Virus record (IMG/VR): IMGVR_UViG_3300027963_000048
Location: 51,615 to 115,614 of that record
Direction: 5' to 3' (one strand)
DNA: 64,000 bases
Source of the DNA: a virus
Each line of letters starts with the position of its first letter. Positions within the stretch are counted from its first letter, which is position 1. Position numbers and translations under genes: made by a program. The notes beneath the pieces are model-generated. The model worked only from the letters and a program-made list of their open reading frames with translations. It had not been told where the DNA came from and ran no database searches. Of this stretch, positions 1 to 9,405 are shown piece by piece.

Positions 1-9
1 GCCGTTAAT

Positions 10-558
10 TTGGTACCCGTGGATTTTGTAGAAGATGGCAATCTAAATCTGATATTAAATTACCTATGGGACCTCAAAGTTGGAGAATGGCCGGAAGGTG
101 AGAAAAGACTCCTTAACAGTGCTAGCTTAGAGGGTTTACGGTATGCTATACACGTACACAAACGTTCCATAGCCGTAGAGAATTGGCTGGCGGCAGAGTG
201 CTCAATCTTCCATGTCAAGGATTACGTAGCCCATGTGACGGATGGTAAACCGATTCCAGATTTCGAAGATAAAGCCATAGCGGCTATGAAGTCCTCTTTA
301 GCAACTAAGCCGCGTGATGGACAGTATCCGTATCCGGAACCTGTTTTCGCAGCGAGGTACGCACTTGAGGTATTAAAGCGACGGTGGCCTGCTGCTGAAA
401 ATATAATCTCGCTTGGTCGGCCTAACCATCCAGACATTGAAGCGTATTTTAAAGAATTCAATTATGCCATGGGTCATCAAGGCTTAACTAACCAACCGTC
501 AGGACGTACAGGAATGCCCGGCCAAAAGCCATGGGCTCTGTACAGCGAATCAAAGTAG
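10..558 (+). CDS. WPxAE-repeat protein, 5' end possibly outside window
   Basis: A 182-residue reading frame from a TTG; the frame stays open to the first base of the window, so the true start may lie upstream. It carries diverged copies of the repeat seen in the next two genes (a W-P-x-A/G-E core followed by Y-A): GEWPEGEK near residue 26 and RWPAAENI near 124. Function is unknown. It ends 13 nt before the next paralogue, so the three probably arose by tandem duplication and share transcription. Confidence 0.7.
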   Translation: MVPVDFVEDGNLNLILNYLWDLKVGEWPEGEKRLLNSASLEGLRYAIHVHKRSIAVENWLAAECSIFHVKDYVAHVTDGKPIPDFEDKAIAAMKSSLATKPRDGQYPYPEPVFAARYALEVLKRRWPAAENIISLGRPNHPDIEAYFKEFNYAMGHQGLTNQPSGRTGMPGQKPWALYSESK

Positions 559-571
559 GCACGGAGATCAC

Positions 572-2035
572 ATGAAACTATCACTCATACTAGAGGCTAA
601 ACTTAATCGCCCCTGGCTCGAAAAACAGCTCGGTATAGATAATCCAGCTGTTCAAAAAATCGTAGACACCGACCCAACTGGCGGATCTTATTACAAATGG
701 TTAACTGCGCTTTATCAAAAGTCGCAATCCGATGATTTTCTCACGCCCGAATTAAAAGCCGACATCGGAGAATGGGCCAATAACGCAAGAGCTATCAAAA
801 GTGCAGGATTAAGCTCAGACTTGAACGGTAAAGATCTCGCATACTTCTATGACGTGCTAGCAAAAATGCGGCAGTATAAAGCCATTAAAGCCTCACACAC
901 TAAAAATAGTGGGGCCTATTATTTATTCAATAATTATCCAGGGGCCGAAGCTATTTATAATGACGGCAATTATATCATGTTTAAAGTCGAAGGCAAGAAC
1001 GAAGAATCGATAGACAGCTTGCAGAAACTCGGAATCGGAACCGGATGGTGCACCAGGCTAGGCGGCGATGTGGAGGGTGCCGCTGAAGAATACTTATCTG
1101 ATACGCAATATGTGTTGTATAAAAATGGTGAGCCTATCTGTCAATTCAGTAGACAAGACTTTAAAGATGTGCGTGATGAAGAATACAAGCCACCTGCTGA
1201 TGTGTTACGATTAATACTTAAAGTGGTCGGCCCAATTAATGATCAATTAAAGACGCTAGAGATAGGACAAAGGATAGCTGAATCAAACAACTTCGCCGAT
1301 GCATCACCCGAAGACCTGTGTCGCTATGCTGTGGCCATGAAACAGCGGTGGCCAGAAGCTGAGCCAATCATTAAAACATCACCAAAGTGGGCCCGAGAAT
1401 ACGCATTAAACGTCTTAGGGGAAACGTGGCCTGACGCCGAACCGTATATCATGACAGACCCTCAGTCTGCCGTGGTTTATGCTATACATCTAAAGGGTCG
1501 ATGGCCGGAAGCTGAAAAATATATCAAGCAAGATCCCGGATATGCTATACTATACGCTAGAAAATTATTTAATAAAGGCGAACGATTTCTTGAAGCCGAG
1601 CCGTATATCGAAAAGGACGCTCGCATGGCGTTCGAATACGCCCAAAGAATCATAAAAGGTGAATGGCCAGACGCAGAAAAGTATATCATGCAGGATCCTC
1701 AGGTGGCCTACAATTATGCTGCTTACGTGAGGGAAGACCGCTGGCCAGCAGCTGAACCCATCATAATGCGAGATCCTCAGGTAGCATACAAGTATGCTTA
1801 TGCTTTCATAAATGGTGAATGGCCAGAGGCGGAACCATACATAATGACTGAACCATATACAGCATATGCTTACGCTAGGTTTCTAAAAAGGGAGCGATGG
1901 CCAGAGGCCGAACCGTACATCAAGAAGAATCCCGAGGCCGCTAAACTTTATTTTGATTGGGTTAATAAGGATATCAGCAGAGGTGCGGACGCCTATGATG
2001 ACTCGTCGAGTTGGGTTGATGCACGAAATATATAA
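572..2035 (+). CDS. WPxAE-repeat protein with WCT motif
   Basis: 487 residues. The N-terminus MKLSLILEA resembles phage capsid-targeting peptides, with an I-x-E/A site like that cut by T4-type prohead proteases (inference). Residues about 150-185 hold a G-T-x-W-C-T motif followed by YVLYKNGEPICQF, a pattern I associate with uncharacterised phage proteins. From about residue 265 come roughly eight 25-residue repeats of the form RWPEAEPYIxxDPxxAYxYA, predicted to be paired helices. Its first 100 residues closely match the gene at 2157. Possibly a virion-packaged protein; function unknown. Confidence 0.85.
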   Translation: MKLSLILEAKLNRPWLEKQLGIDNPAVQKIVDTDPTGGSYYKWLTALYQKSQSDDFLTPELKADIGEWANNARAIKSAGLSSDLNGKDLAYFYDVLAKMRQYKAIKASHTKNSGAYYLFNNYPGAEAIYNDGNYIMFKVEGKNEESIDSLQKLGIGTGWCTRLGGDVEGAAEEYLSDTQYVLYKNGEPICQFSRQDFKDVRDEEYKPPADVLRLILKVVGPINDQLKTLEIGQRIAESNNFADASPEDLCRYAVAMKQRWPEAEPIIKTSPKWAREYALNVLGETWPDAEPYIMTDPQSAVVYAIHLKGRWPEAEKYIKQDPGYAILYARKLFNKGERFLEAEPYIEKDARMAFEYAQRIIKGEWPDAEKYIMQDPQVAYNYAAYVREDRWPAAEPIIMRDPQVAYKYAYAFINGEWPEAEPYIMTEPYTAYAYARFLKRERWPEAEPYIKKNPEAAKLYFDWVNKDISRGADAYDDSSSWVDARNI

Positions 2036-2077
2036 GCGCTAGAGAAAGCCAAACAATATAGAGCCATCAAAGCCTAA
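2036..2077 (+). pseudogene. Remnant of a WPxAE-family gene
   Basis: Directly after the stop of the preceding gene and in the same frame, 13 codons read ALEKAKQYRAIKA before a TAA. This matches the segment ALEKIREHKAIKAS of the gene at 2157 and VLAKMRQYKAIKAS of the gene at 572. It looks like a scar of recombination or deletion between tandem paralogues. Confidence 0.6.
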
Positions 2078-2156
2078 ACCACCACGGCCACTAGCCGCTT
2101 CCTGCGCTCATATCATAGCAAATTTAACATGTACCCAATTTACAGGTATTCATAAA

Positions 2157-3563
2157 ATGAAGTTATCACTTATCCTAGAGGCGAAGCTTAATCATACTTG
2201 GCTCGAAAAACAGCTCGGTAAAGATCACCCAGCAGTGCAAAAAATCGTAGACACGGATCCGACCGGTGGCTTTTATTATGAATGGTTGGTGCAAAGATTT
2301 AAACAAGCGAACACAGACCAATTTCTAACACCGCAATTGCGAGATTCAATCGTCGAATGGGATAGAAACAAGCAAGTGCTGCGTAATCTAAATATCGATG
2401 CTGACTTAAATGGTAAAAATTTAGCTTATTTTAATGATGCTTTAGAAAAGATCCGAGAACATAAGGCCATTAAAGCATCATCAGTGCGCGGTTCAGGCGT
2501 GACGCACATGGGCACGGAGTACCCAGGCGCAAAGGTCATATATGATGATGGTCAGTATGTTCTCTTTAAAATCGAAGGTACGAGCCCAGAGGCAATCGAC
2601 AGCTTAGAGCGATTGGGAGTGGGTACTCGTTGGTGCACGAGAAGAGGCGGTAGAGTTAATAAGGCAGCTGAACATTTAAGCACAGACACACAGTATGTGC
2701 TTTACAAAGATAAAAAGCCATTATATCAATTCGACTCTAGTGAATTTAAGGACACTCACAATCTTCCCGAATATAGCATACCAGACAAAGCGTCAGCGCT
2801 CATAATGTTAGACTATGTGGGACCTATCAACGATACTCTAAAATTCGCCGCTGCAGTTTACGAATACGATACCTCAATGCTGTCTGAAGTGCCTGAAATT
2901 CTTGCTCGTTACCTGAGTGGAAACTTACCGACTTTCATTCAACCATCTGAAGTGATTGAGCAGTATCTATTACAACAATGCGAAAATGGCGAGGACGAAG
3001 AGGCAGCTTACCATCTCATCGATTATGCAAAACACTACAGAGTAGGCCGTTGGCCAGCGGCAGAGCCGTATTTGATACATGATCCTAAAACGGCATATGC
3101 TTACGCTGATAGAGTCATCGGTGGTCGATGGCTCGAAGCTGAATCTATCATTGCCAAAAGCGCTACTGCCGTTAGCTACGCCATTGCCTTCTTCGGGGGT
3201 GACAGATGGCTTGAAGCCGAACCATATCTGCTTAACGAAGGTGAGGTAATACATGCCATACTCTATGCTGGTAAAGTATTAGAAGGGCGCTGGCCAGCTC
3301 TAGAGCATCGTATCGCAAAAATGGATCAGCCGCTGTTTGCCATGATGGAATACACAAGGTTGGTACTCAATCGCCTTCCAAATGGCCCAAAGTCGCTGCC
3401 TGAATTTGAGCAAGCTGTGATCAACGATCCTTACAAAGCATATAATTATGCTAGGCGTGTTATTAACGCAAGGTGGCCAGAAGCAGAACCTATAATTATG
3501 GCGTCGAAATATGCAAATGATTACCAACACTGGCTAACAGCCAAAGAGGCGCTACCGTTTTAA
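2157..3563 (+). CDS. WPxAE-repeat protein with WCT motif, second copy
   Basis: 468 residues, paralogue of the gene at 572: same MKLSLILEAKLN start, same VGTRWCTRRGG motif near residue 160, and about five degenerate WPxAE repeats in the C-terminal half (RWPAAEPYL, RWLEAESII, RWLEAEPYL, RWPALEHRI, RWPEAEPII). Strong identity is confined to the first 180 residues; the repeat region has diverged more. No catalytic signature is recognised. Confidence 0.85.
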   Translation: MKLSLILEAKLNHTWLEKQLGKDHPAVQKIVDTDPTGGFYYEWLVQRFKQANTDQFLTPQLRDSIVEWDRNKQVLRNLNIDADLNGKNLAYFNDALEKIREHKAIKASSVRGSGVTHMGTEYPGAKVIYDDGQYVLFKIEGTSPEAIDSLERLGVGTRWCTRRGGRVNKAAEHLSTDTQYVLYKDKKPLYQFDSSEFKDTHNLPEYSIPDKASALIMLDYVGPINDTLKFAAAVYEYDTSMLSEVPEILARYLSGNLPTFIQPSEVIEQYLLQQCENGEDEEAAYHLIDYAKHYRVGRWPAAEPYLIHDPKTAYAYADRVIGGRWLEAESIIAKSATAVSYAIAFFGGDRWLEAEPYLLNEGEVIHAILYAGKVLEGRWPALEHRIAKMDQPLFAMMEYTRLVLNRLPNGPKSLPEFEQAVINDPYKAYNYARRVINARWPEAEPIIMASKYANDYQHWLTAKEALPF

Positions 3564-3607
3564 TAGTCGATCAATAAATAAAGCACACGCTACTGCAGGA
3601 TTTGATT

Positions 3608-4870
3608 ATGACTGATGCCGCAATTACCGTTATCCTTAACGGCTATAAACGACCACACGTGTTAGCCGAGCAGTTGCAAGCTATCGAAAGTCAGACAATC
3701 AAGCCCGTTCAAATTATGTTTTGGAAAAATGCCAGCGACGCCACCTTTGACCAAGACCTAATTGCCAGATGTCAATCATTTACCAGTAGCGTAAATGTGG
3801 GTGTATGGGGACGATTTGCGTTAGCCCTGCTAGCGGAAGGCGAATACGTTTGCGTCTTCGATGACGACACAGTTCCGGCCCCAAGATGGCTCGAAAACTG
3901 CGTGACCTCGATGAAAAAACGAAGGGGGCTCTTCGGTACCATCGGTGTCGTTTTCGACACAGACCAAGGCTACGATGGACAAATCAGGCGCTTCGGCTGG
4001 GATACTCCCATTGACGATATTAAACAAGTAGACATAGTCGGTCACAGTTGGTTCTTTGAAAAGAAAATGCTAGAATATTTCTGGCGAGAAATCCCAGACC
4101 GTAAATTTTACCTATGCGGCGAAGACATGCACTTCTCATACATGCTGCAAAAATATGCGAACTTGCCTACTTTAGTCCCACCGCATCCAGCTCAAGATCA
4201 ATCACTCTACGGTTCAATTCCGGAAAAAGCGATGAAATATGGGATGGAGCCGGTCGCAATTTCACATGGCACCAATTGCAACGTTAAATTCAACGATTAC
4301 CTGTTCAAGATACGAAGTGGAGGTTTCAAGCTGCTAAAAGATAATTACCAAAGACCATACTTAATAACACAATTTAAATTTATAGATGTTTACGATGCTA
4401 CGGTCTCAGATGGAGCGCCAGACTGGCGTACCCCATATGAATTGGGCCTTGCTTATAAATTCCTTGCTACGCTAGCACGCCTTAATACTACCATGTCAGT
4501 AAAGTATAATAGTGAGTCGATGTCGCTGGTAAACAAGCATCCGTTCCCACTGGATACTGAAAAACCAACCATTTACGTTGACGTGAAGGGAATAGATCTA
4601 AGCCAAGCGGACTGCATTGAGCGCTTGCGCAGTAAGATCGACCTGATTAATCACGGTGGTTACTATATTGGTTCAAGCCTTTTTAACGGAGCTACGGAAC
4701 ATCCCGAAAATGGCCAGCACATCGATATGCTTAAACAGTTAGAAGCTATGGTTGGGGCACCGGTTGAAGGCAAGAATTCTATCATCAAGCTAAATGGGTC
4801 AAATAGCACAAATCCAGACACAAATCATATGTTAGATTCGATCTTGTTCCTCATTATAAAGAAGATCTAA
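3608..4870 (+). CDS. GT2-like glycosyltransferase
   Basis: About 420 residues. ATG at 3608 is preferred over a TTG at 3602 because an AGGA lies 8 nt upstream. The N-terminal 230 residues are a GT-A fold: ITVILNGYKRP start, FDDDT as the metal-binding DxD motif, and CGEDMHFSYML as a likely catalytic-base region. The C-terminal 130 residues are not recognised. It converges on and overlaps the epimerase gene by 39 nt and belongs to the glycan island. Acceptor and donor are unknown. Confidence 0.82.
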   Translation: MTDAAITVILNGYKRPHVLAEQLQAIESQTIKPVQIMFWKNASDATFDQDLIARCQSFTSSVNVGVWGRFALALLAEGEYVCVFDDDTVPAPRWLENCVTSMKKRRGLFGTIGVVFDTDQGYDGQIRRFGWDTPIDDIKQVDIVGHSWFFEKKMLEYFWREIPDRKFYLCGEDMHFSYMLQKYANLPTLVPPHPAQDQSLYGSIPEKAMKYGMEPVAISHGTNCNVKFNDYLFKIRSGGFKLLKDNYQRPYLITQFKFIDVYDATVSDGAPDWRTPYELGLAYKFLATLARLNTTMSVKYNSESMSLVNKHPFPLDTEKPTIYVDVKGIDLSQADCIERLRSKIDLINHGGYYIGSSLFNGATEHPENGQHIDMLKQLEAMVGAPVEGKNSIIKLNGSNSTNPDTNHMLDSILFLIIKKI

Positions 4871-5836
4871 CAGTTTACCGGCTGCGAAACCATCACCGTA
4901 AGGTGACGGTAACACAACGCGATACTGTAATTTAGCTGAAAATAATTCATGTAATTGGCGTGGACTAGGACACAAGAATGCATGAGTATCGATACCCTCT
5001 ACGCGTTCCGTACTCGCACGACATACAATCGCTGTCTTCTTGAGAAATGAAGCCTCCTCCTGTATCCCACCAGAGTCGGTAATCACCAGCTTGCATCTCG
5101 CCAGCAAAGCAAGGCAGTCGTCATGAGGCAAAGGGTCCACAGCGTGCACTTTTCTTAAGATGCTCACGTGCTTGGTTACACTAGGGTTATGATGCGCTGG
5201 TAATATGAATTTAAGCTCCGGGTAAGCTAAGGCTAGATTTTCGAAAGCCTTAAACCATGCTTCTATATGCTGCAAGTTCTCACGACGATGCATGGTAATT
5301 AGCACTTCATCACCATAAGTGACGCTAAGATCCCTAAGATTATCGAGTGCCGTATTACCGATCACTGGTGCTAGAGCGTAAATCTTCTCATTACGTAGGT
5401 TGGTGGCAGCCCGTTGCGTAGGACAAAGATTGATCGTAGCTATTCGACTGATCATCTGCCTATATGCTTCTTCCGGATATGGACGCTTCAGATCGTACGT
5501 TCTAAGCCCAGCTTCTAGATGCAAAAGGATCTTGTTGCGATGAAACGCAGCCAGAGCGCAAGTTAATGCAGTAGCCGTATCGCCCTGCACAATCACATGG
5601 CTAATACCGTTGAAGATCTGGTCAGTCATAGCTCCAATTGAGCTAACTATTGCATCAAGTCTGTTATCAGCATACGATACTGAAAGCACGTGGTCAGCTG
5701 GTTCGGTCACCTCTAGATTATAGTGTTGGCCAATATATAATGTCCTGTAGGAAATGCTACGGGCTTTGCATTCCTTGATGATCGGTTTAAGCTTAATATA
5801 TTCAGGTCTGGTGCCGTAGCATAGTAAAATCGGCAT
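4832..5836 (-). CDS. wecB: UDP-N-acetylglucosamine 2-epimerase
   Basis: 334 residues, slightly shorter than the usual 370-380. Family motifs in order: CYGTRPEYIK, QGDTATAL, LHLEAGLRT, RPYPEEAYRQ, VIGNTALD, TMHRRENL, ITDSGGIQEEASF and STERVEGI. The family interconverts UDP-GlcNAc and UDP-ManNAc. One nucleotide separates it from the dehydrogenase gene upstream, so the two are translationally close. Together they could make UDP-ManNAc and its uronic acid (inference from WecB/WecC pairs). Confidence 0.9.
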   Translation of the reverse strand: MPILLCYGTRPEYIKLKPIIKECKARSISYRTLYIGQHYNLEVTEPADHVLSVSYADNRLDAIVSSIGAMTDQIFNGISHVIVQGDTATALTCALAAFHRNKILLHLEAGLRTYDLKRPYPEEAYRQMISRIATINLCPTQRAATNLRNEKIYALAPVIGNTALDNLRDLSVTYGDEVLITMHRRENLQHIEAWFKAFENLALAYPELKFILPAHHNPSVTKHVSILRKVHAVDPLPHDDCLALLARCKLVITDSGGIQEEASFLKKTAIVCRASTERVEGIDTHAFLCPSPRQLHELFSAKLQYRVVLPSPYGDGFAAGKLLDLLYNEEQDRI

Positions 5837-5837
5837 G

Positions 5838-6908
5838 TTATTCCTCTAAAGCGTATTCAAACTTCCAGCCATACATCTTTCTCAATTGATCTATGACCTG
5901 CTGACGTTCTACTATAGTGACCTTCGTGCCCTTAGCGGCGATTGCGTTAGCAAAAGCGAGACGCTGCGAATTATCTAATATAGTTGATTCATCTTTAAAG
6001 GTCACACGGTCCATCACAATGGACGTTTGGTCCTTAGCCTCGTCAACCATAAACATCAAGTGCGAGTCGTTTGCTTGATCTATGGCTACGTTTAGTTCAG
6101 CCGAGATTTTCACATCCTCAGAAGCTTTAATATAAGCTTTATTGTCGCGAGGTAAGCACGGTCCACCATAGCCAAATCCGTACTTAAGACAATGGTGATT
6201 TATTCTTCTGTCGTCGCCTATAGCATTTAGTACCACATCAGAGTTGCCTTTATATCTAGATACCATATCGCCTACTTTATTAGCATACGCTATCTTCATC
6301 GTCAGGAAAACATTGGTTGCTAATTTGGTAATTTCAGCCTCGGCAAACGACATCATCTTTACGGACGGCTTATTGAGACAAATGCTGCGATGTAATTCTG
6401 CAATTATGGACATCGACCTTGTGTCGGTGCCCCCGATCAACACCACGTCTTGGTTCTGCTGGTCTCGAATGATCGACCCCTGAGCGATGAATTCAGGGTT
6501 ATAAATGAGATGGTTATGATCCACTAGATTTAGCACAGTAGCGCAATAGCCTGGCATAACAGTAGAATTAATGGCTATTACTTTATCACGTAGCCCTAAG
6601 GCTCGGATATCACGCAGCGCCTGCGTGATCAAAGTGTGATCGTAAGACCCATCAGGCAAGCTGGGTGTGGGCAGGACTATGAAGATGACATCTGCCTCTG
6701 CGATGTGAGAGAGGTCATCTCCGATGATCAACCTTGAATCGGCAAGGTAACTCTCTACCATTGGCTCCGCAGTGTGTAGTGCTTTGGTCCTGATCGCCTC
6801 GACCAATTTAGCATCTGTGTCACATGCATAGATTTGGTGGCCCGCTTTGTCAAGATTAAGGGCAAGACATAAGCCTAATTTCCCAACACCTATGATGCCG
6901 ATCTTCAT
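5838..6908 (-). CDS. UDP-glucose/UDP-ManNAc 6-dehydrogenase family
   Basis: About 356 residues from ATG at 6908, chosen over GTG 6920 because GAGG sits 7 nt before it. Rossmann motif GVGKLG near the N-terminus, STVMPG, NPEFIAQGS, central KLATNVFLTMKIAYAN with the conserved Lys and Asn, and GYGGPCLPRD with the catalytic Cys. The C-terminal nucleotide-binding domain is shorter than in typical 420-residue members. NAD-dependent oxidation of a UDP-hexose is expected. Pairing with WecB suggests a UDP-ManNAc dehydrogenase (WecC-like). Confidence 0.88.
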   Translation of the reverse strand: MKIGIIGVGKLGLCLALNLDKAGHQIYACDTDAKLVEAIRTKALHTAEPMVESYLADSRLIIGDDLSHIAEADVIFIVLPTPSLPDGSYDHTLITQALRDIRALGLRDKVIAINSTVMPGYCATVLNLVDHNHLIYNPEFIAQGSIIRDQQNQDVVLIGGTDTRSMSIIAELHRSICLNKPSVKMMSFAEAEITKLATNVFLTMKIAYANKVGDMVSRYKGNSDVVLNAIGDDRRINHHCLKYGFGYGGPCLPRDNKAYIKASEDVKISAELNVAIDQANDSHLMFMVDEAKDQTSIVMDRVTFKDESTILDNSQRLAFANAIAAKGTKVTIVERQQVIDQLRKMYGWKFEYALEE

Positions 6909-6919
6909 AGCCAGCCTCA

Positions 6920-7528
6920 CTAGCTCACAAGACGCTGTATGGCCGAATGGACCTGGTCGGTCCAGCGATCGCCACGCACATCTGTTATGTGTTCAATATA
7001 TACATCTTGGTGTCTGCTCGCCATCTGCGGATTGTTAGTTAATAGTAATAGCTTACTATTAGGCCGACTGTGTATGAAATATTCCCATAATTTCACTCGA
7101 TCGTATGTTACAACAAATGGTAAAACTGACCAGCTTGATTTGGCATAATCGTTATATGGATCTTCGTCTATAGCGTGTCTACAGAACAATATTTCATCTG
7201 TGCTGTAGAATACGCTGAGCAAACGGTGTAATCTTCTCTGATACGTGGTTCTGACCTCGTCGTTCTCTACCCACCATGGTTCAACGCGTGCATATTCATG
7301 GAACAAGAAGGCATCATTGTCTGGAGACAATAGAAACCCGTCACGCAGGTAACGCATATTAAAATCGAAGAAATGCTTGCCGCCAGACGCAATACATTTG
7401 GTGACGAAGGATTGAGAAGTGATATTCCAGTCAAACGGGTACGCTGGTTGGTTAAACTTCCTAATTACAGTGGTTAACATGCAGCCGCCGTAGCCGCCTA
7501 GATTTACTATTATCACATTTTGATCCAA
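6920..7528 (-). CDS. DUF1796-like protein (putative papain-like fold)
   Basis: 202 residues. The start NLGGYGGCMLTTVIRKFNQPAYPFDWNITS matches the DUF1796 pattern of a small-residue turn with Cys followed by a YPFDW motif; FFDFN and FHEYAR follow, and LLLLTNNP near the C-terminus. Such proteins occur in surface-polysaccharide loci and were proposed to be cysteine-peptidase-like, but activity is unproven. It overlaps the fucosyltransferase gene by 16 nt, so it is part of the same operon. Confidence 0.65.
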   Translation of the reverse strand: MDQNVIIVNLGGYGGCMLTTVIRKFNQPAYPFDWNITSQSFVTKCIASGGKHFFDFNMRYLRDGFLLSPDNDAFLFHEYARVEPWWVENDEVRTTYQRRLHRLLSVFYSTDEILFCRHAIDEDPYNDYAKSSWSVLPFVVTYDRVKLWEYFIHSRPNSKLLLLTNNPQMASRHQDVYIEHITDVRGDRWTDQVHSAIQRLVS

Positions 7529-8370
7529 TTATCTAAATAAAGCCTACGATGCAATAAATCTGGCTCAGTACCCATGAAGTAATCTTTTGGCGCTACAATT
7601 GATTTTACGGGTTTGGCTAAATAACCAACCCATAGACCAAAAGTGGTGAATGGCGATAAGATGCTGCCATCACACAATTCCATTAGTTTAAAATCTTCAA
7701 GTGTGTTATTTCCGCTGGAAAAGATGAAATTATAACGATATTCTGCTAGGATCTGTTTTGCTGCAGTTAAATCACGGTCATGTTGGCCTTCCTTAACATC
7801 TCTTGACCCGCCAGCGAAGACGAAATAATCGGCATTACCGAAGTATTCGAAGGCTCTGTCTAGATAATTTTTCAATGGATCGCCCATCATCACAGCTTCG
7901 CACGTATCTTTCTGTGGGCTCATGAATATGTTATCGCCCAGGCGTAAATGCAGGCTAACGACTTTACTGTGCTTGCGTGACGGCGCTATTGCTTCAAACT
8001 TATGATGTGCGCTGGCGAACGTGTTAGAGTTAGCGTTAAGGCCTACACACTTCCTTATCTGAGGCAGATGCTGTTCGAAGTAGCGTACATCTTGAAAATA
8101 TCCAGCGATATCGACATTGTCAGGTGTTTGAAAAAATCCGTCAGTATATGTGCTAGCTTCTTCTACGGTGCAACCGGTTTTGACTTCTTTAAATTCTTCT
8201 GGGATGTTTAGATGCTTCAGTAGGCATTCTTGATTGTGCCATATTTTGGTGTCGGTGGGCGGTAAACACATTTCGTAGTTATTCGTCAGGGCTAAGCTTT
8301 TGAGTGCAGCGTACTGGAACAACTGGTTACCAAATCGACCCATAGTGCCGATTCTAGAAAACGTTATCAT
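7513..8370 (-). CDS. GT11 alpha-1,2-fucosyltransferase-like
   Basis: 285 residues. GT11 motifs: RIGTMGRFGNQLFQYAAL at the N-terminus, IAGYFQDVRYF in the middle, VVSLHLRLGDNI (the HxRxGD GDP-fucose-binding motif) near residue 140, and a C-terminal block around FSSGNNTLEDFKLMELC. The expected reaction is transfer of a deoxyhexose from a GDP-sugar onto a glycan. No GDP-fucose synthesis genes are in the window, so the host probably supplies the donor. Confidence 0.85.
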   Translation of the reverse strand: MITFSRIGTMGRFGNQLFQYAALKSLALTNNYEMCLPPTDTKIWHNQECLLKHLNIPEEFKEVKTGCTVEEASTYTDGFFQTPDNVDIAGYFQDVRYFEQHLPQIRKCVGLNANSNTFASAHHKFEAIAPSRKHSKVVSLHLRLGDNIFMSPQKDTCEAVMMGDPLKNYLDRAFEYFGNADYFVFAGGSRDVKEGQHDRDLTAAKQILAEYRYNFIFSSGNNTLEDFKLMELCDGSILSPFTTFGLWVGYLAKPVKSIVAPKDYFMGTEPDLLHRRLYLDNWIKM

Positions 8371-9011
8371 ATGGTCCTCATATTTTTAAAAACAGTGAAC
8401 TCAGTTAAATCTCGATAGCCATTGATCTCTTGGCTATCAGGAACATGCTCGGGATAATTGTGCATCAGCTCTAAGCCCCGGGCTGCGACAGAAGGCGCCA
8501 TGTACATGTTCCAGCCACAGAACGTGATATCATCTTCCTTGTAGAATTTCTCGGACCGTCCTTCATAACGCGCTTTTTTAAGCCAATTAACGGCATCTAT
8601 ATTATCAGTCAATATCATGCCGCCTTTGCCAATATTCAACTGCTTCTTAATATGAAAACTCAAGCAGTAAAACTGGCCTGCATTATACATTTTCGAGGTG
8701 AAACGTTTAGCACTGTCGTGGATAGGATACGGTTTAAGCTGGTATTGGCCAGTCCAGTGGTTTACGCTCCCACTCTTATCAAAGACTACTTCACCACCGG
8801 CGTGGATTATCGACATCGGCACGCTGAGGTAAGTCTTTGCTGGAATGGTGACAGTTTGCACATTCAAGTACTTGCAGCAAAGGAATATCGCATTTGTACA
8901 TGAATCTACGGAGACTGCATAAGGTGCTCCGGTATAATGTGCCACTTCATCTTCAAACATCTCAACGATTTTAAAAGGGTTATGCTTCGATAGATTAGCG
9001 GGCATCATCAC
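8367..9011 (-). CDS. DegT/DnrJ/EryC1-type aminotransferase, short
   Basis: 214 residues against about 370 for typical members. Preserved features: SVDSCTNAIFL (PLP-phosphate binding), VTIPAKTYLSVPMSIIHAGG, HDSAKRF at the PLP-pyridine Asp position, and SFHIKKQLNIGKGGMI with the Schiff-base Lys. The C-terminal domain is missing or strongly reduced. It could make an amino sugar from a keto sugar; the truncation makes activity uncertain. Its 3' end overlaps the fucosyltransferase start by 4 nt. Confidence 0.8.
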   Translation of the reverse strand: MMMPANLSKHNPFKIVEMFEDEVAHYTGAPYAVSVDSCTNAIFLCCKYLNVQTVTIPAKTYLSVPMSIIHAGGEVVFDKSGSVNHWTGQYQLKPYPIHDSAKRFTSKMYNAGQFYCLSFHIKKQLNIGKGGMILTDNIDAVNWLKKARYEGRSEKFYKEDDITFCGWNMYMAPSVAARGLELMHNYPEHVPDSQEINGYRDLTEFTVFKNMRTI

Positions 9012-9405
9012 GTTCCAGGATGTAATACTTCTGTTTAAAGCCAGCCTTTAGGAACAGCTGAAGACTAGCCTCGTTATCAACCTTCACCTTTGCGTAAAGT
9101 CCTTTGCGATTTTTTAGGTATTCGTTGATCATGAACGACGCTATGCCTTTGTTCTTGTGCTCGTGCACAACGCAAACCCTCAGGTCGCCATCTATGTCCC
9201 CCACGAAACCAACAGGCTCATCAGCATCTGTGACACAAATCTTGTAATCTTGATGATGATCCATCATATATGCTGTCTGCTGGTCTGGAGTAATTTGGAC
9301 TTGCTGTATAAACCCTTGGGCATTGCGTGGATCGTTCCTTAAGCTTCGGACGAAACCCCAATAATCAAGAGAGCAATTCACCAGTTTATACTTTACCATA
9401 TGCAT
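8995..9405 (-). CDS. GNAT-family N-acetyltransferase
   Basis: 136 residues. The acetyl-CoA loop VCVVHEHKNKGIASFMINEYL resembles the (R/Q)xxGxA motif, followed by VDNEASLQLFLKAGFKQK, the classic motif B end. Between an aminotransferase and glycosyltransferases, an N-acetyl-amino-sugar role is plausible (inference). ATG at 9405 or the one two codons later could start it. It overlaps both neighbours. Confidence 0.8.
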   Translation of the reverse strand: MHMVKYKLVNCSLDYWGFVRSLRNDPRNAQGFIQQVQITPDQQTAYMMDHHQDYKICVTDADEPVGFVGDIDGDLRVCVVHEHKNKGIASFMINEYLKNRKGLYAKVKVDNEASLQLFLKAGFKQKYYILERDDAR

